A stretch of DNA of 64,000 nt. Origin: DAOPXV01 sp964551445. Lineage in GTDB: Bacteria; Muiribacteriota; UBA9980. This document shows positions 34,828 to 44,400 of this stretch, one piece after another (positions within the stretch are counted from its first letter, which is position 1; each line of letters opens with the position of its first letter). The notes beneath the pieces are model-generated. The model saw only the letters and a list, made by a program, of their open reading frames with translations. It made no database searches and had not been told where the DNA came from. The stretch lies in the NCBI GenBank assembly GCA_964551445.1, contig CAZKCG010000015.1:1-64000 (forward strand), written 5' to 3'. The position numbers and the translations under genes are program-made.

Positions 34828-36582
34828 TTATATTCCAGCTGTTACGGCTTCAAGTTTTTTCATGAAAACCGCAGATTTTGAAGCCCATTCGGTGTCCACG
34901 CCCTTTTCCGCGCATTTCTTCCAGAATTTTTTGGCGTTTTTAAAATCCTTCAGTTCAAAATAAGATAAGGCCATGTTAAAGTATGCCTTGAGATAGGCCT
35001 TGTCTATCTTTACGGCGCTTTTAAAAAGCTTTAAAGCTTCTTCATGCCGCTTCTGCAGCGCCAGCATTATGCCGTAATCGGTCAGAGCTATAGGATTTTC
35101 CGGCGATATTTCGACTATTTTTTTAAACATCTTGAGCCCTTCGTCCACGTTTCCGAGTTCGAAGTTTATCTTTCCAAGATAGTAGTAGGCGTTTATGAAT
35201 TCCGGGCAGTATGAAATAGCGCGTTTCATCATATATTCGCAGTCTATGTATTGTTTTCTCATGTAATAGATCGTGCCGATGTTATAGTGCGCCTTGTAGA
35301 ACGAAGGATCGACCTTCAGAACGCTCTTGAAGTGATCGAGGGCGTCGTCATATCTGGATTCCTGCGTACACAGGCTGCCGAGGTTCATTCTGGCTTCCAC
35401 TGATTTAGGGTTGAGTTTCAGCGTGCTTTCGAAATAATTCCTGGCGTTCGTTTTATTTCCGGCGTTAAGATAGGCCACGGCCAGGTTGAAATGAACGCTG
35501 TAATCGCCAGGTTCGATGTTGAGCACTTTTTTCCATGCGCTTATGGAATCATAGAATTTGCCCACGATGCCGTATATGAGGCCGAGGTTATTGAGCGCCT
35601 TCTTGTTTTCCGGTTCGATAGCCAGGGTTTTAAGGTATGAATCGATGGCCTTGTTATAGTTATTGAGTTTGGCGTAAACCAGGCCTATATTATTTATTAC
35701 CTCGCAGCATGCGGTATCGAGCTTATATGAATTAAGATAAGCTTCGAGCGCTTTTTCAAGATTGTTCTTCTTCTCGTATAAAACGCCGAGGTTATTGTAA
35801 AGCTGGGAAGAAAACCGGCCAGCTTTTATAACTTTGACATACATGTGTATGGCGGCGTCAACGAAGCCGCGCTCGGAATGAGCTATTCCAAGGTTATAGT
35901 AGGCGTCGATCTCGTTCGGATTAAGCCTTACGACCTCGCTCCAGCAGTTGGACGCTTTTTCAAAATCGTTTATTTTCGCGTATAAAACGCCAAGGTTATT
36001 GAGAATACTAGTGTTATTGGGCTCGACGTTCAAGGCCCTGATGAGATATTCTATCGCGGCGTCGTTCTTCTCGAGCATCGAGTAAACGTTCGATACCGAT
36101 ACGAGAAGCGGCAGAAGTTTCGGATTGAGGTTAACGGCCGCGAGATACATCTTAAGGGAGGTGTCGAGCATGTTCCGTTTCTGGTAGGCGAGCCCGAGGC
36201 CGATATAGCCGTCTATATAGCCGCGGTCGAGCTCCACGCATTTTTTGAAGGCGGAGGCTGCGCTTTCGTAAAATTCGTATTCGATGTATATCATTCCTAC
36301 TGAATGCTGATGCGACGGATTTTTATCAGACCAGCCGATCTTTGATTTATGCCGTAATATCGCGTCCTCGCACGAAAGCTTCGGCGGGTTAGCCTGCCCT
36401 TTCGGGTTTTTGGGCGGGAAGGCGCGTATGCTGCGCATACCCTTCTGCGCCGTATTAACGGGTTTGGTGATCTGAATTATTTCAGCCGATTTCACGCCGG
36501 ACGCCTGTTTATTGGTCTCGTCGCCGGCCGGCTGATTATGCGGGAAGATCAGTTGTATTACGTTATCGCCTGTCATTTTCAT
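34828..36582 (-). CDS. Large tetratricopeptide-repeat protein
   Basis: After an N-terminal region of about 70 residues without clear fold, the protein is built of about 13-14 TPRs of 34 residues (for example NLGVLYAKINDFEKASNCW, YNLGIAHSERGFVDAAIHMY). No signal peptide or membrane segment is visible, so it is probably cytoplasmic. AAAGG lies just before the ATG at 36582. It follows the response regulator by 48 bp and is the last gene of the prepilin-kinase-regulator cluster; a scaffold role is inferred. Confidence 0.85.
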   Translation of the reverse strand: MKMTGDNVIQLIFPHNQPAGDETNKQASGVKSAEIIQITKPVNTAQKGMRSIRAFPPKNPKGQANPPKLSCEDAILRHKSKIGWSDKNPSHQHSVGMIYIEYEFYESAASAFKKCVELDRGYIDGYIGLGLAYQKRNMLDTSLKMYLAAVNLNPKLLPLLVSVSNVYSMLEKNDAAIEYLIRALNVEPNNTSILNNLGVLYAKINDFEKASNCWSEVVRLNPNEIDAYYNLGIAHSERGFVDAAIHMYVKVIKAGRFSSQLYNNLGVLYEKKNNLEKALEAYLNSYKLDTACCEVINNIGLVYAKLNNYNKAIDSYLKTLAIEPENKKALNNLGLIYGIVGKFYDSISAWKKVLNIEPGDYSVHFNLAVAYLNAGNKTNARNYFESTLKLNPKSVEARMNLGSLCTQESRYDDALDHFKSVLKVDPSFYKAHYNIGTIYYMRKQYIDCEYMMKRAISYCPEFINAYYYLGKINFELGNVDEGLKMFKKIVEISPENPIALTDYGIMLALQKRHEEALKLFKSAVKIDKAYLKAYFNMALSYFELKDFKNAKKFWKKCAEKGVDTEWASKSAVFMKKLEAVTAGI

Positions 36583-36630
36583 CTTGCCTTTCGACTCTCC
36601 GCGCGCGCCTTTTAGCGCCTTATACTACTC

Positions 36631-38130
36631 TTATGGTTCAATTTTTTTTATGCCGTATTTTTCGATCTTAAGATACAGCGTCTTTCGGTCTATGTCGAGA
36701 ATTCTGGCCGTTTTGGAGAGATTCCATTCCAGTTTGTCGAGCACCCTTATTATGTGAAGGCGCTCTATCTCCGAAAGCCGGCTCAATATCGGCGCGCATA
36801 AATGCTGCTCGCCGTTTTCCGTCCCGTTTGCCGTTGACATCGTATTTGTTACTGCGGCGGGGGCGGGAGGGGTTTTTCCGAACTGCCCCTCAATAATTTT
36901 TGACGCTTCGAAACTCTGCGCGCTCTCGCCGTCTTTTTTAAATTCGGCCATGAGATCCATCGGGATCATATCGCGCGTCATGATTTCCGCGTCGTTAAGT
37001 ACGACTATGCGTTCTATCGTGTTTTCAAGCTGGCGAACATTTCCGGGCCACGAGTAGTTAAAGAAGGTCCTTAACGCGTCGTCATGTATTTTTTTAAAGC
37101 CGCGGCCGTTCTCCTTATTAAATTTAGCAATAAAGTGATTTATTAGCAAGGGTATATCTTCTTTTCTTTCGCGAAGCGCCGGAATATATATTGGAATAAC
37201 GTTAAGTCTGTAATAAAGGTCTTCGCGGAATTTTCCTTCGGCGACCTTTTTTTGAAGGTTGGCGTTCGTGGCGCAAATTATGCGCACGTCGACCTTGACG
37301 GGATTTACTCCGCCGACGCGCATGAATTCTTTTTCCTGAAGGACGCGCAGGAGCTTCACCTGTATCTCCGGAACTATATCGCCTATCTCGTCCAAAAATA
37401 TGGTCCCGTTGTCGGCGCTTTCGAATTTCCCGGGTTTTCGCGTGACGGCCCCCGTGAACGCGCCTTTTTCGTAACCGAAAAGTTCCGATTCGAGAAGCGT
37501 TTCGGGAAGGGCGGCGCAGTTGAGTTTTACATACGGTTTTGACGAGCGGTTGCCGGCGTAATGGATGGCGGCGGCGACCAGTTCTTTTCCGGTTCCGGAT
37601 TCGCCGTATATTATGACGGTTGCGTTAGAAGGAGCGACCTTTTCGATGAGATCGAAGATCACTCCCATTTTCGACGATTTCCCGATGATATTATTGACGC
37701 CGTGCCTTCCGCGCAGCTCTGTCTTGAGCTTTTCGTTCTCGAAAAGAAGATCGAGCCTTTCGCTCATTTTTTCGATGGCGACCTGTATCTCGTCGAGAGT
37801 GAATGGTTTGGTGATATAATCAAAGGCGCCCTTTTTCATCGCTTCGACGGCCGTATCGACGGTTCCGTAGGCCGTCATGACCATTACCGCCGTATCCGGA
37901 TATTTTTCGAGCACACTCGTAAGAAGCTCCATGCCGGACATTTTTGGAAGCCGCATATCGGTAATGAGAATGTTTATCTTTCGTTCCGTCATCACGCGTA
38001 TGGCGTCCTCGGCCGAAGCCACTCCCGCGATCTCGTAACCGAGTGCGCCGAGCGGTTCGACAAGGCCGTTTCTCATGATGTCTTCGTCGTCGACTATTAA
38101 GATTGTATAATTCGATATTTTTGAGCTCAT
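36631..38130 (-). CDS. Sigma-54-dependent response regulator (NtrC family)
   Basis: The receiver domain (about 1-125) has the phosphorylated Asp in ILITDMRLPKMSG and the conserved Lys in YITKPF. The central AAA+ domain (about 145-385) has GESGTGKE and the sigma-54 contact loop GAFTGA. The C-terminus is a Fis-type helix-turn-helix (NLSKTARILDIDRKTLY). The length (499) fits the class. It lies 59 bp after the histidine kinase gene and is almost certainly its partner. It activates promoters with -24/-12 boxes; I did not find a convincing one in the neighbouring upstream regions. Confidence 0.95.
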   Translation of the reverse strand: MSSKISNYTILIVDDEDIMRNGLVEPLGALGYEIAGVASAEDAIRVMTERKINILITDMRLPKMSGMELLTSVLEKYPDTAVMVMTAYGTVDTAVEAMKKGAFDYITKPFTLDEIQVAIEKMSERLDLLFENEKLKTELRGRHGVNNIIGKSSKMGVIFDLIEKVAPSNATVIIYGESGTGKELVAAAIHYAGNRSSKPYVKLNCAALPETLLESELFGYEKGAFTGAVTRKPGKFESADNGTIFLDEIGDIVPEIQVKLLRVLQEKEFMRVGGVNPVKVDVRIICATNANLQKKVAEGKFREDLYYRLNVIPIYIPALRERKEDIPLLINHFIAKFNKENGRGFKKIHDDALRTFFNYSWPGNVRQLENTIERIVVLNDAEIMTRDMIPMDLMAEFKKDGESAQSFEASKIIEGQFGKTPPAPAAVTNTMSTANGTENGEQHLCAPILSRLSEIERLHIIRVLDKLEWNLSKTARILDIDRKTLYLKIEKYGIKKIEP

Positions 38131-38189
38131 AATTTTTTGTTTTCTGGCCTTTCTTCTGATATAAATTTAATTTTATGATGATATATATA

Positions 38190-40604
38190 CTAAACTTTGT
38201 TCTCGTTCGGTAATTTTATCTCGAATACTGTTTTACAATCAGTGGTTTCAGGTTTTTCGCCGGGGCTGGCGAGGTTTATGGAACCGCCGTGCGCCTCGAT
38301 GATCTTCTGCGTTATCGAGAGGCCGAGTCCGGTTCCCTTTGAACGGGTGGTAAAAAAGGGCCTGAATATTTTTTCGGAAAGTTCGGCAGGAATGCCGGGG
38401 CCGTTATCGCATAAATAGATCGATGAAAAGTCGCGTTCGCCGTCGCGGCTCATAATTATCTTTATTTTATTGACCTCTGCCGGCCCGGCGGTTCTTTTTT
38501 CAAAGGCGTTGAGTGAATTCGATATAAGGTTCGCGATGACCTGTTTTATTTTTTCGGGGTCGCAATAAATATTGAAAGTGCCGGTATTTGCTGAGGACTT
38601 GGGCAAAATTTCTATCAGCGCTTCTTTTTCCGCGATCTCTTTCTGCATGAAAAATAAAACTTCCTTCACGATCTGATGGACGGTTACGACCTTTTTATTT
38701 ATTATTTCGTCGCGCGAGAAATTCAAAAGGTTTGAGACCATTCCGTTTATTCTGCCAACCGCTTCTATTATCTGGCTTATCCAGTTCTTACGCCTGTCGC
38801 CGTCTTCAAAGGAGCCGGAAAGAGAAGTAGCGAAAAGCGATATGCCGCCGAGTGGATTTCTTATCTCATGCGCGACGCCCGCGGCCACTTCGCCTATCGA
38901 CGCCAGCCTTTCCATTCGCGCGGCGTATTTTTCGAGCCGGGCGAGGGTCTGATAGTTTTTCTGAGCCACGATCATCGAGGTGAGAATGGTCGACGCCGCT
39001 ATCATGAAATCTATCGTTTCCGCCTCATTTCCGCGGCAGAGGGACTGGCACCCTTCGTCGGCCGCCGTGGCGGTATTTATGAAAAACATGTATCCGATAG
39101 GTTTATGATTATAATGTATCGGGCGGGCGTTGATCTCGAAGCCGGTTTCAGATCCGCTTATTTTATTGAGTTTTTCGTGAAAGGCGTGGAGCTGCTCGCG
39201 GAAAATGCTCACCTGGCTTAGATTTATTATGCTGGAATTATTTTCCGTTTCAGCTCTTCCGCCGGGCCGGTTGTTCTTCCAGAAATCCATGTTGAGAGAG
39301 GATATGAGCTCAGAAAGGGGGGTGGAAATATCTTCGGTCAGGGACGAGTAGGTTTTGAGTTCTTCGTCGCCGTCGTCGTAGAGAGCGAGCGCGCAGCAGT
39401 AAACTCGCATGAAAAGCGATATTTCCATGAGGGCTCGGTTTATCGCGGAATCAAAATCCATGGAGTCGAAGAAATTATCGCTTATGCTGGATATGGTGTA
39501 TATGATGGAAAGGCTTCTGATCTTGTTCTCGAGCGTCGAAGTGCTCAAAAAATTATCGTAGAAGGCGCCGAGATAATTGGCCAGCAGAAGCACGGCCATA
39601 TTCTCATCGTATCCGAAACCGGCCGTGGCGTCTTTTTTTTCGAAGGGGTTTATGATGACTATTCCGCCACGCCCCTGGTTGAAGTTGATTATTGGGACGG
39701 CCAGAAGGTCCCTGTTCTCTTCGCTTTCCGGGTGGCCCGGAGCCTTGAATCCTTTCCGGCCGGATATCGTGATGGTCTGCATCTTGTTGACGGCGGCATC
39801 GATCGCTTTTATGGACATTTCGCGGAAGATGCCTGCGGAGCCTTCGTTTTGGGTTTCGTTGAAAAAGTTTTCTCCGACGACCCTGTAAGCGGGGTTCTTC
39901 CGGTCCCATAGAAGGACCGCGGTGTATCGCGCAGGGCAGGACATCGCGAGAAGTTCGATTATCGCGTCGATGTAGGCGGCGAAAGTGTCGCGCGTGAGAT
40001 AGATCCTGTTCTCGGATAGTTTCTTTTCCACGTCGGCGGGCGACGTGTATGACATTTTGGATATTTCGAAGCTTTCGGAGCGGATGACGTTATTGATCAC
40101 GGCGAGCACGGCGCATCTGGAAAGCACCGTCATGCATTTCATGGTTTCGGCCATGACCCGGCCGGCCGGTTTTTCAGAGAAATATACCTCGATGGCGCCT
40201 AACGGATACCTCGACGACGCCATAGGCACCAGAAGCATCCAGCGATGGCGCATAACGTCGGTTCCGTCTTCGCTTCCGGTCCGGTCTATTTCGATAAGGG
40301 CGGCTTCCTTCTGGACGAAGTAGAACGGCGGCCTTATCTGTTTTTTTTCAAACGCGCCGTTGCTTTTCTGAACGTATTTGACCCCGTCCGCGGCGTCGTT
40401 GAAATAGACCACGGCCGCGAGGTCGCCGCCGGCGAGCTTCATGGTTTCGTTCATAAGCGCCCGATTGAATGAAAAAAGGTCCATGGGGGTCGCGAATGTC
40501 TTTAAAAATTCGCAAATCAAAAGCTGTTTTGGAAGCCCTTTCAGGGTTTCGGGCATCACTTTTTTCTGGGGCAGGTTGGATGAGTAGTCTGATTGTAAGA
40601 TCAT
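38190..40604 (-). CDS. Soluble histidine kinase with three GAF-like sensor regions
   Basis: No membrane segment is present. Three GAF-like regions (about 25-190, 205-350, 365-555) precede the dimerisation/phosphoacceptor helix with VAHEIRNPLGGIS (about 587-599) and an HATPase domain (about 650-800) with LISNSLNAF, DNGPGIP and GTGLGLSI. It autophosphorylates on His and passes the phosphate to the NtrC-type regulator downstream. The sensed signal is cytoplasmic and unknown. The Shine-Dalgarno at the ATG 40604 is weak. It follows the prepilin gene by 21 bp, so the system may respond to or control pilus-type functions, similar to PilS/PilR in role but not in architecture. Confidence 0.93.
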   Translation of the reverse strand: MILQSDYSSNLPQKKVMPETLKGLPKQLLICEFLKTFATPMDLFSFNRALMNETMKLAGGDLAAVVYFNDAADGVKYVQKSNGAFEKKQIRPPFYFVQKEAALIEIDRTGSEDGTDVMRHRWMLLVPMASSRYPLGAIEVYFSEKPAGRVMAETMKCMTVLSRCAVLAVINNVIRSESFEISKMSYTSPADVEKKLSENRIYLTRDTFAAYIDAIIELLAMSCPARYTAVLLWDRKNPAYRVVGENFFNETQNEGSAGIFREMSIKAIDAAVNKMQTITISGRKGFKAPGHPESEENRDLLAVPIINFNQGRGGIVIINPFEKKDATAGFGYDENMAVLLLANYLGAFYDNFLSTSTLENKIRSLSIIYTISSISDNFFDSMDFDSAINRALMEISLFMRVYCCALALYDDGDEELKTYSSLTEDISTPLSELISSLNMDFWKNNRPGGRAETENNSSIINLSQVSIFREQLHAFHEKLNKISGSETGFEINARPIHYNHKPIGYMFFINTATAADEGCQSLCRGNEAETIDFMIAASTILTSMIVAQKNYQTLARLEKYAARMERLASIGEVAAGVAHEIRNPLGGISLFATSLSGSFEDGDRRKNWISQIIEAVGRINGMVSNLLNFSRDEIINKKVVTVHQIVKEVLFFMQKEIAEKEALIEILPKSSANTGTFNIYCDPEKIKQVIANLISNSLNAFEKRTAGPAEVNKIKIIMSRDGERDFSSIYLCDNGPGIPAELSEKIFRPFFTTRSKGTGLGLSITQKIIEAHGGSINLASPGEKPETTDCKTVFEIKLPNENKV

Positions 40605-40625
40605 GTCACATGCACTTTTAAAAAA

Positions 40626-41480
40626 TTATTTGGCGTTGGTTGATTCGGCCACGAGCCGTGTCAGAGTTATCGGTATCGATGATCCGGGCGCGACTTCAAT
40701 GATCTTTTTTTCGCCGTAGAATATCGGGATGCCGTCATCGCCGGGCCTGTATATCTGCATAGTGAAATTCGTGGACCGCTTGCAGTTTTTCATGTTGATG
40801 GTGATCCTGTCGGAGCCGTGGCTTGAAGTATATTCGAATCCGGTGTTCGGCTGTCCGCCCAGGGCCGCGAGCGCTATTGCCGTTCCAGCCTGTGAAGTTG
40901 CGCTGATTATTTCGGCGTTGTCTATGAAAAATCTGAAGTCGGACCCGAGTTCGGGATATTTCGCCGTGCTTACGGTAAAAAAATCGATATCCATAGTGAC
41001 GAAAAAGAGATTGACCTCTCCGGATACGGCTGTCGATGAGGTCTTGGCAATGGAAAAAGCCGATTTCCCTATAGCGCCCAGATTGACCTTGTTGTCGTTG
41101 CTGAAACCGAGCGTGTCCATCGGCAGTGAAAGCCTTCGGGTGGAATTTCCCCATTTTATGATACAGAAAACCTCGGTCCTTTTTCCGAACGATATCTCTA
41201 TGGGATCTCCCCATGGAGATTTCGGAATTTCCTTGATATATTTAGGCCAGAGATTTTTAACCTTTTCGGGATAATTGCCGCCGTTGTCGAACGCGTAAGA
41301 GCGGCAGCTTTTTATGACCTGATCCATAAGAAGGCGTGTTTTATCTACCTTGGCCTGATCTACCGAGCCCGGAAGCCACATCGCGGCAAAAAGCGTCAGA
41401 ATACCTATGATCATAACGACTATGACCATTTCTATGAGTGAAAACCCTTTATTTTGAGTTTTTGGGATATTTAAAAACAT
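40626..41480 (-). CDS. Type IV pilin-like / pseudopilin protein
   Basis: The N-terminus KGFSLIEMVIVVMIIGILT is a prepilin peptidase site followed by the hydrophobic assembly helix. The next part (about 35-110) resembles a GspG/GspH-type pilin core with SPWGDPIEI. At 284 residues it is long for a pilin, with an extra C-terminal beta-rich domain. AAAGGAT precedes the ATG. It is the first gene of a minus-strand cluster with a kinase, a regulator and a TPR protein. Confidence 0.88.
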   Translation of the reverse strand: MFLNIPKTQNKGFSLIEMVIVVMIIGILTLFAAMWLPGSVDQAKVDKTRLLMDQVIKSCRSYAFDNGGNYPEKVKNLWPKYIKEIPKSPWGDPIEISFGKRTEVFCIIKWGNSTRRLSLPMDTLGFSNDNKVNLGAIGKSAFSIAKTSSTAVSGEVNLFFVTMDIDFFTVSTAKYPELGSDFRFFIDNAEIISATSQAGTAIALAALGGQPNTGFEYTSSHGSDRITINMKNCKRSTNFTMQIYRPGDDGIPIFYGEKKIIEVAPGSSIPITLTRLVAESTNAK

Positions 41481-41557
41481 CGGGCACGATCCTTTTGTAC
41501 TTTTTGAAAATTATATCAAACATTGAATTTAAAGTCAATTTTTTAATGTCTTGGGAG

Positions 41558-41587
41558 TTGACTATGAAATCATCGATGTGTTAAAAT
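41558..41587 (+). promoter_or_regulatory. Promoter of the molybdate/tungstate-type ABC genes
   Basis: TTGACT (41558-41563) and TAAAAT (41582-41587) are 18 bp apart. Transcription from about 41594 leaves about 57 nt before the proposed AUU start at 41651. Confidence 0.7.
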
Positions 41588-41650
41588 ACACTCCGTTAAA
41601 TATTTTAGCACAAAGCCTTGCAATATGCTAAATCATGCGGAGGGAACGCT

Positions 41651-42424
41651 ATTAATTTTAAAGGCGTATCTATATCTATAGCGGTGGGGTTGTTCCTGTT
41701 TTATTTTATACTCATCGCCTCGCTTTTCGGTTTTATGGACCGGGCGACTTTTTTTGCCGCCATATCATCGGAGCGCGTCTGGTACTCCATAAAGCTGAGT
41801 TTTTTCACCGCCGCGGCCGCCGCTTTTCTTTCGGTCGTCGTGGCTATCCCTGCCGCTTACGCCCTTTCGCGTTATGAATTTCGCGGAAAGGCATTTGTGG
41901 ACGCGCTTCTCGAACTGCCGCTCATAATATCGCCCGTCGCTCTCGGCGCGGCGCTTTTGATCTTTTTCAATACGCGAGCGGGCGAACTTATACAAAATAA
42001 TTTCATGTCTTTTGTTTTTGAGATCCGCGGAATAATACTGGCCCAGTTCGTCACCAGCGCCGGTGTCGCGACGCGTATGATAAAATCGTCGCTGGATGAG
42101 ATATCGCCCAGATATGAAATGGTCGCCAGGTCTTTAGGGGCGACCCCGTTCAGATCTTTTATGACGGTCACGCTTCCTCTCGCCCGCAAAGGAATTCTGG
42201 CGTCGGCCGTGATAACTTTCGCAAAATGCGTCGGAGAGTTCGGCGCGACGGTGACCCTGGCGGGATCGATGCCGATGAAGACCGAGACGCTTCCGATCTC
42301 TATATACCTGAGACTTTCCGGCGCCGATATAGAAGGCACGGTGGTTTTTATCCTGATACTTCTGTTTCTGGGCCTTGTGATAAACATGCTGTCGAGGTCC
42401 CTGGGTTCGGTGAAATATGATTGA
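41651..42424 (+). CDS. Molybdate/tungstate-type ABC permease (ModB/WtpB-like), apparent AUU start
   Basis: The protein has about five to six membrane helices and the EAA-type cytoplasmic loop ARSLGATPFRSFMTVTLPLA. The segment EFGATVTLAGSMPMKTETLPISIYL is characteristic of ModB/WtpB, so molybdate or tungstate is the likely oxyanion. GGAGG at 41639-41643 lies 7 nt before the ATT at 41651; the only canonical upstream choice, TTG at 41618, would put that site inside the gene and has none of its own. AUU initiation is therefore inferred. The ATPase gene overlaps the stop by 8 bases. No binding protein (ModA/WtpA) is nearby. Confidence 0.88.
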   Translation: MNFKGVSISIAVGLFLFYFILIASLFGFMDRATFFAAISSERVWYSIKLSFFTAAAAAFLSVVVAIPAAYALSRYEFRGKAFVDALLELPLIISPVALGAALLIFFNTRAGELIQNNFMSFVFEIRGIILAQFVTSAGVATRMIKSSLDEISPRYEMVARSLGATPFRSFMTVTLPLARKGILASAVITFAKCVGEFGATVTLAGSMPMKTETLPISIYLRLSGADIEGTVVFILILLFLGLVINMLSRSLGSVKYD

Positions 42425-43505
42425 ACTAAGCGGCGTGTGCCTCAAAGCGGGCGAGTTTTCGCTTGAAAATATAAGCCTCGCGATACGGCGCGGCGAATGC
42501 CACGCCATAGTGGGGCCGACCGGTTCAGGCAAGACGCTTCTGCTTGAAACCATAATAGGTTCCAAGAGGCATTTCAAAGGCAAAATAATGGTAGAGGGGC
42601 GCGATATTTCGAACCTTCTGCCGCACGAACGGAACTTTTCCTACGTTCCGCAGGATATATGCCTTTTTCCGCATATGACGGTTCTTGAAAACGTCATGTA
42701 CGCGCTTGATATAAGAAAATTATCATCCGCCGGCGACCGCGCGTTCGCCGAAAAACTCATAGAATTTTTAAATATCGGCCATCTTCTTTCGCGCTATCCT
42801 AAAAATCTCAGCGGCGGCGAAAAACAGCGGGCCGCGATAGTCCGCGCCCTCGCTTACAGGCCGGACCTGCTCGTGCTCGACGAGCCGTTCTCGGCCATCG
42901 ACACCGCCATGCGCGAAGAGACGAGGCGGCTGATAAAACGCATCCACGAGGAATTTAAGATCACATCACTAATGGTCACGCACGACTTCGACGAGGCTTA
43001 TTTTTTAGGCGACGCCATTTCCGTCCTGATCGGCGGCGCCATAATTCAGAGCGGGCCGAGTTTCGATATTTATAATTATCCGAAAAAAAGCCGGGTGGCG
43101 GCGTTTCTTGGCGTGAAAAATATATTTTCGGGCGTCGTTTGCGCCGTTGAGGAAAAAAAGGTGACCGTCGAATGGCCCGGCGCGGGCGGCGCCGTTAATA
43201 TCACCTGCGGATGCGCGCAAAGTAAATTCAGGGCCGGCGGGAACATATCCTGGGGGATCCGCTCGGAGGCTGTTTACATTTTGAGGCACCACAATAACTC
43301 TAATGAAAAGCCCAACGCGTTTGAAGTAACCGTTAAAAAGCTTTATACGCGCGGAAAGATGCATACGGCGATAGTCGAAGCGGCGGGCGCCGCGGTGCTT
43401 GAAATAGACATACATGACGCGGCGGCCAGAAAGGTCGGACTGATAGAGGGCGCGCGCATTAAGATAAGCATGAATCCGGATAACATATTCATTCTTGAAA
43501 ATTAA
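42417..43505 (+). CDS. Molybdate/tungstate-type ABC ATPase (ModC/WtpC-like)
   Basis: The ATPase core (about 1-230) has Walker A GPTGSGKT, signature LSGGEKQR, Walker B LLVLDEPFSAID and the switch His in VTHDFDEA. The C-terminal part (about 240-360) looks like a TOBE-type regulatory domain, as in ModC/WtpC and other oxyanion importers. Its ATG overlaps the permease stop (ATGATTGA), ensuring balanced synthesis. Convergent with rapZ, only 7 bp away. Confidence 0.92.
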   Translation: MIELSGVCLKAGEFSLENISLAIRRGECHAIVGPTGSGKTLLLETIIGSKRHFKGKIMVEGRDISNLLPHERNFSYVPQDICLFPHMTVLENVMYALDIRKLSSAGDRAFAEKLIEFLNIGHLLSRYPKNLSGGEKQRAAIVRALAYRPDLLVLDEPFSAIDTAMREETRRLIKRIHEEFKITSLMVTHDFDEAYFLGDAISVLIGGAIIQSGPSFDIYNYPKKSRVAAFLGVKNIFSGVVCAVEEKKVTVEWPGAGGAVNITCGCAQSKFRAGGNISWGIRSEAVYILRHHNNSNEKPNAFEVTVKKLYTRGKMHTAIVEAAGAAVLEIDIHDAAARKVGLIEGARIKISMNPDNIFILEN

Positions 43506-43512
43506 AAACCGC

Positions 43513-44391
43513 TTATGACAGTTCCCGGTGTTTTGTTATGACCCTGAAATCTTTTGAGATAAGGTAAGCGTTGAGCATTTCAACGAACGCGACCGACCGG
43601 TGGCGGCCACCGGTGCATCCGAGCGCTATCTCGATGTGCGATTTGCCTTCGCGCACGAATTCAGGAAGCAGGAAATCGATGAAGTCCCAGAGCTTTTCGC
43701 GGAACCCGTGAGACACCTGATGCAGCATGATGTAATCGACGACTCCCTTGTCACGCCCCGTGAGTTCGCGTAAATGATCTTCGTAGTGGGGGTTTGGCAG
43801 AAAACGAAGATCGAAAACGATATCCGCGTCCTCAGGGATGCCGTTTTTGTAGCCGAAAGAGATAAGATTCACTATAAGGTGGGAATTCGGATTTCTGTCG
43901 GCGAACTGTTTGGCGATGGCTTCCTTGAGCTTCCAAATGGTCATTTTCGAGGTGTTGATGACTATGGTGGCTTTATCTTTTATGGGAATGAGCAGTTTCT
44001 TTTCTTCCTGTATGGCGTCTTTGAGAAGGAGCCGGTCGCCAAGCGGGTGTTTGCGGCGCGTCTCCGAGAAACGCTTTACAAGAACGTCATCGGAAGCGTC
44101 AAGATAGAGTATCTGATAGCATATATTCATTTTGCGCAGTTCGTTGAGGGCGAAAAACAGTTCATCGAAGGTAAAACCGCCGCGGACGTCAAGTACGAGA
44201 AGCACCTTGTTAATTTTACCCTGCGATTTGATGCATATCTCGCCGAATTTCGGTATCAGTTCGGGCGGCAGGTTATCGACCACGAAAAAATCGAGGTCCT
44301 CGAAGGCGCGCGATACCGTGGTGCGGCCGGCGCCGGAGATCCCGGTGACTATGATGAATTTTATTTCGGGCTGGATAATTTCGTTTTCCAT
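43513..44391 (-). CDS. rapZ: RNase adapter / nucleotide-binding protein RapZ
   Basis: The P-loop GISGAGRTT, the LVVDNLPPEL-like DFFVVDNLPPE, and the C-terminal HIEIALGCTGGRHRSV with its Cys/His residues identify the RapZ/YvcJ family. In E. coli RapZ guides RNase E to a small RNA; in Firmicutes YvcJ binds nucleotides. No hprK or ptsO is adjacent as in proteobacteria; instead it is next to yaaR-tmk. The P-loop has Arg where most have Lys (GxGRTT rather than GxGKS), which is also common in this family. Confidence 0.95.
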   Translation of the reverse strand: MENEIIQPEIKFIIVTGISGAGRTTVSRAFEDLDFFVVDNLPPELIPKFGEICIKSQGKINKVLLVLDVRGGFTFDELFFALNELRKMNICYQILYLDASDDVLVKRFSETRRKHPLGDRLLLKDAIQEEKKLLIPIKDKATIVINTSKMTIWKLKEAIAKQFADRNPNSHLIVNLISFGYKNGIPEDADIVFDLRFLPNPHYEDHLRELTGRDKGVVDYIMLHQVSHGFREKLWDFIDFLLPEFVREGKSHIEIALGCTGGRHRSVAFVEMLNAYLISKDFRVITKHRELS

Positions 44392-44400
44392 ATGTTACCT

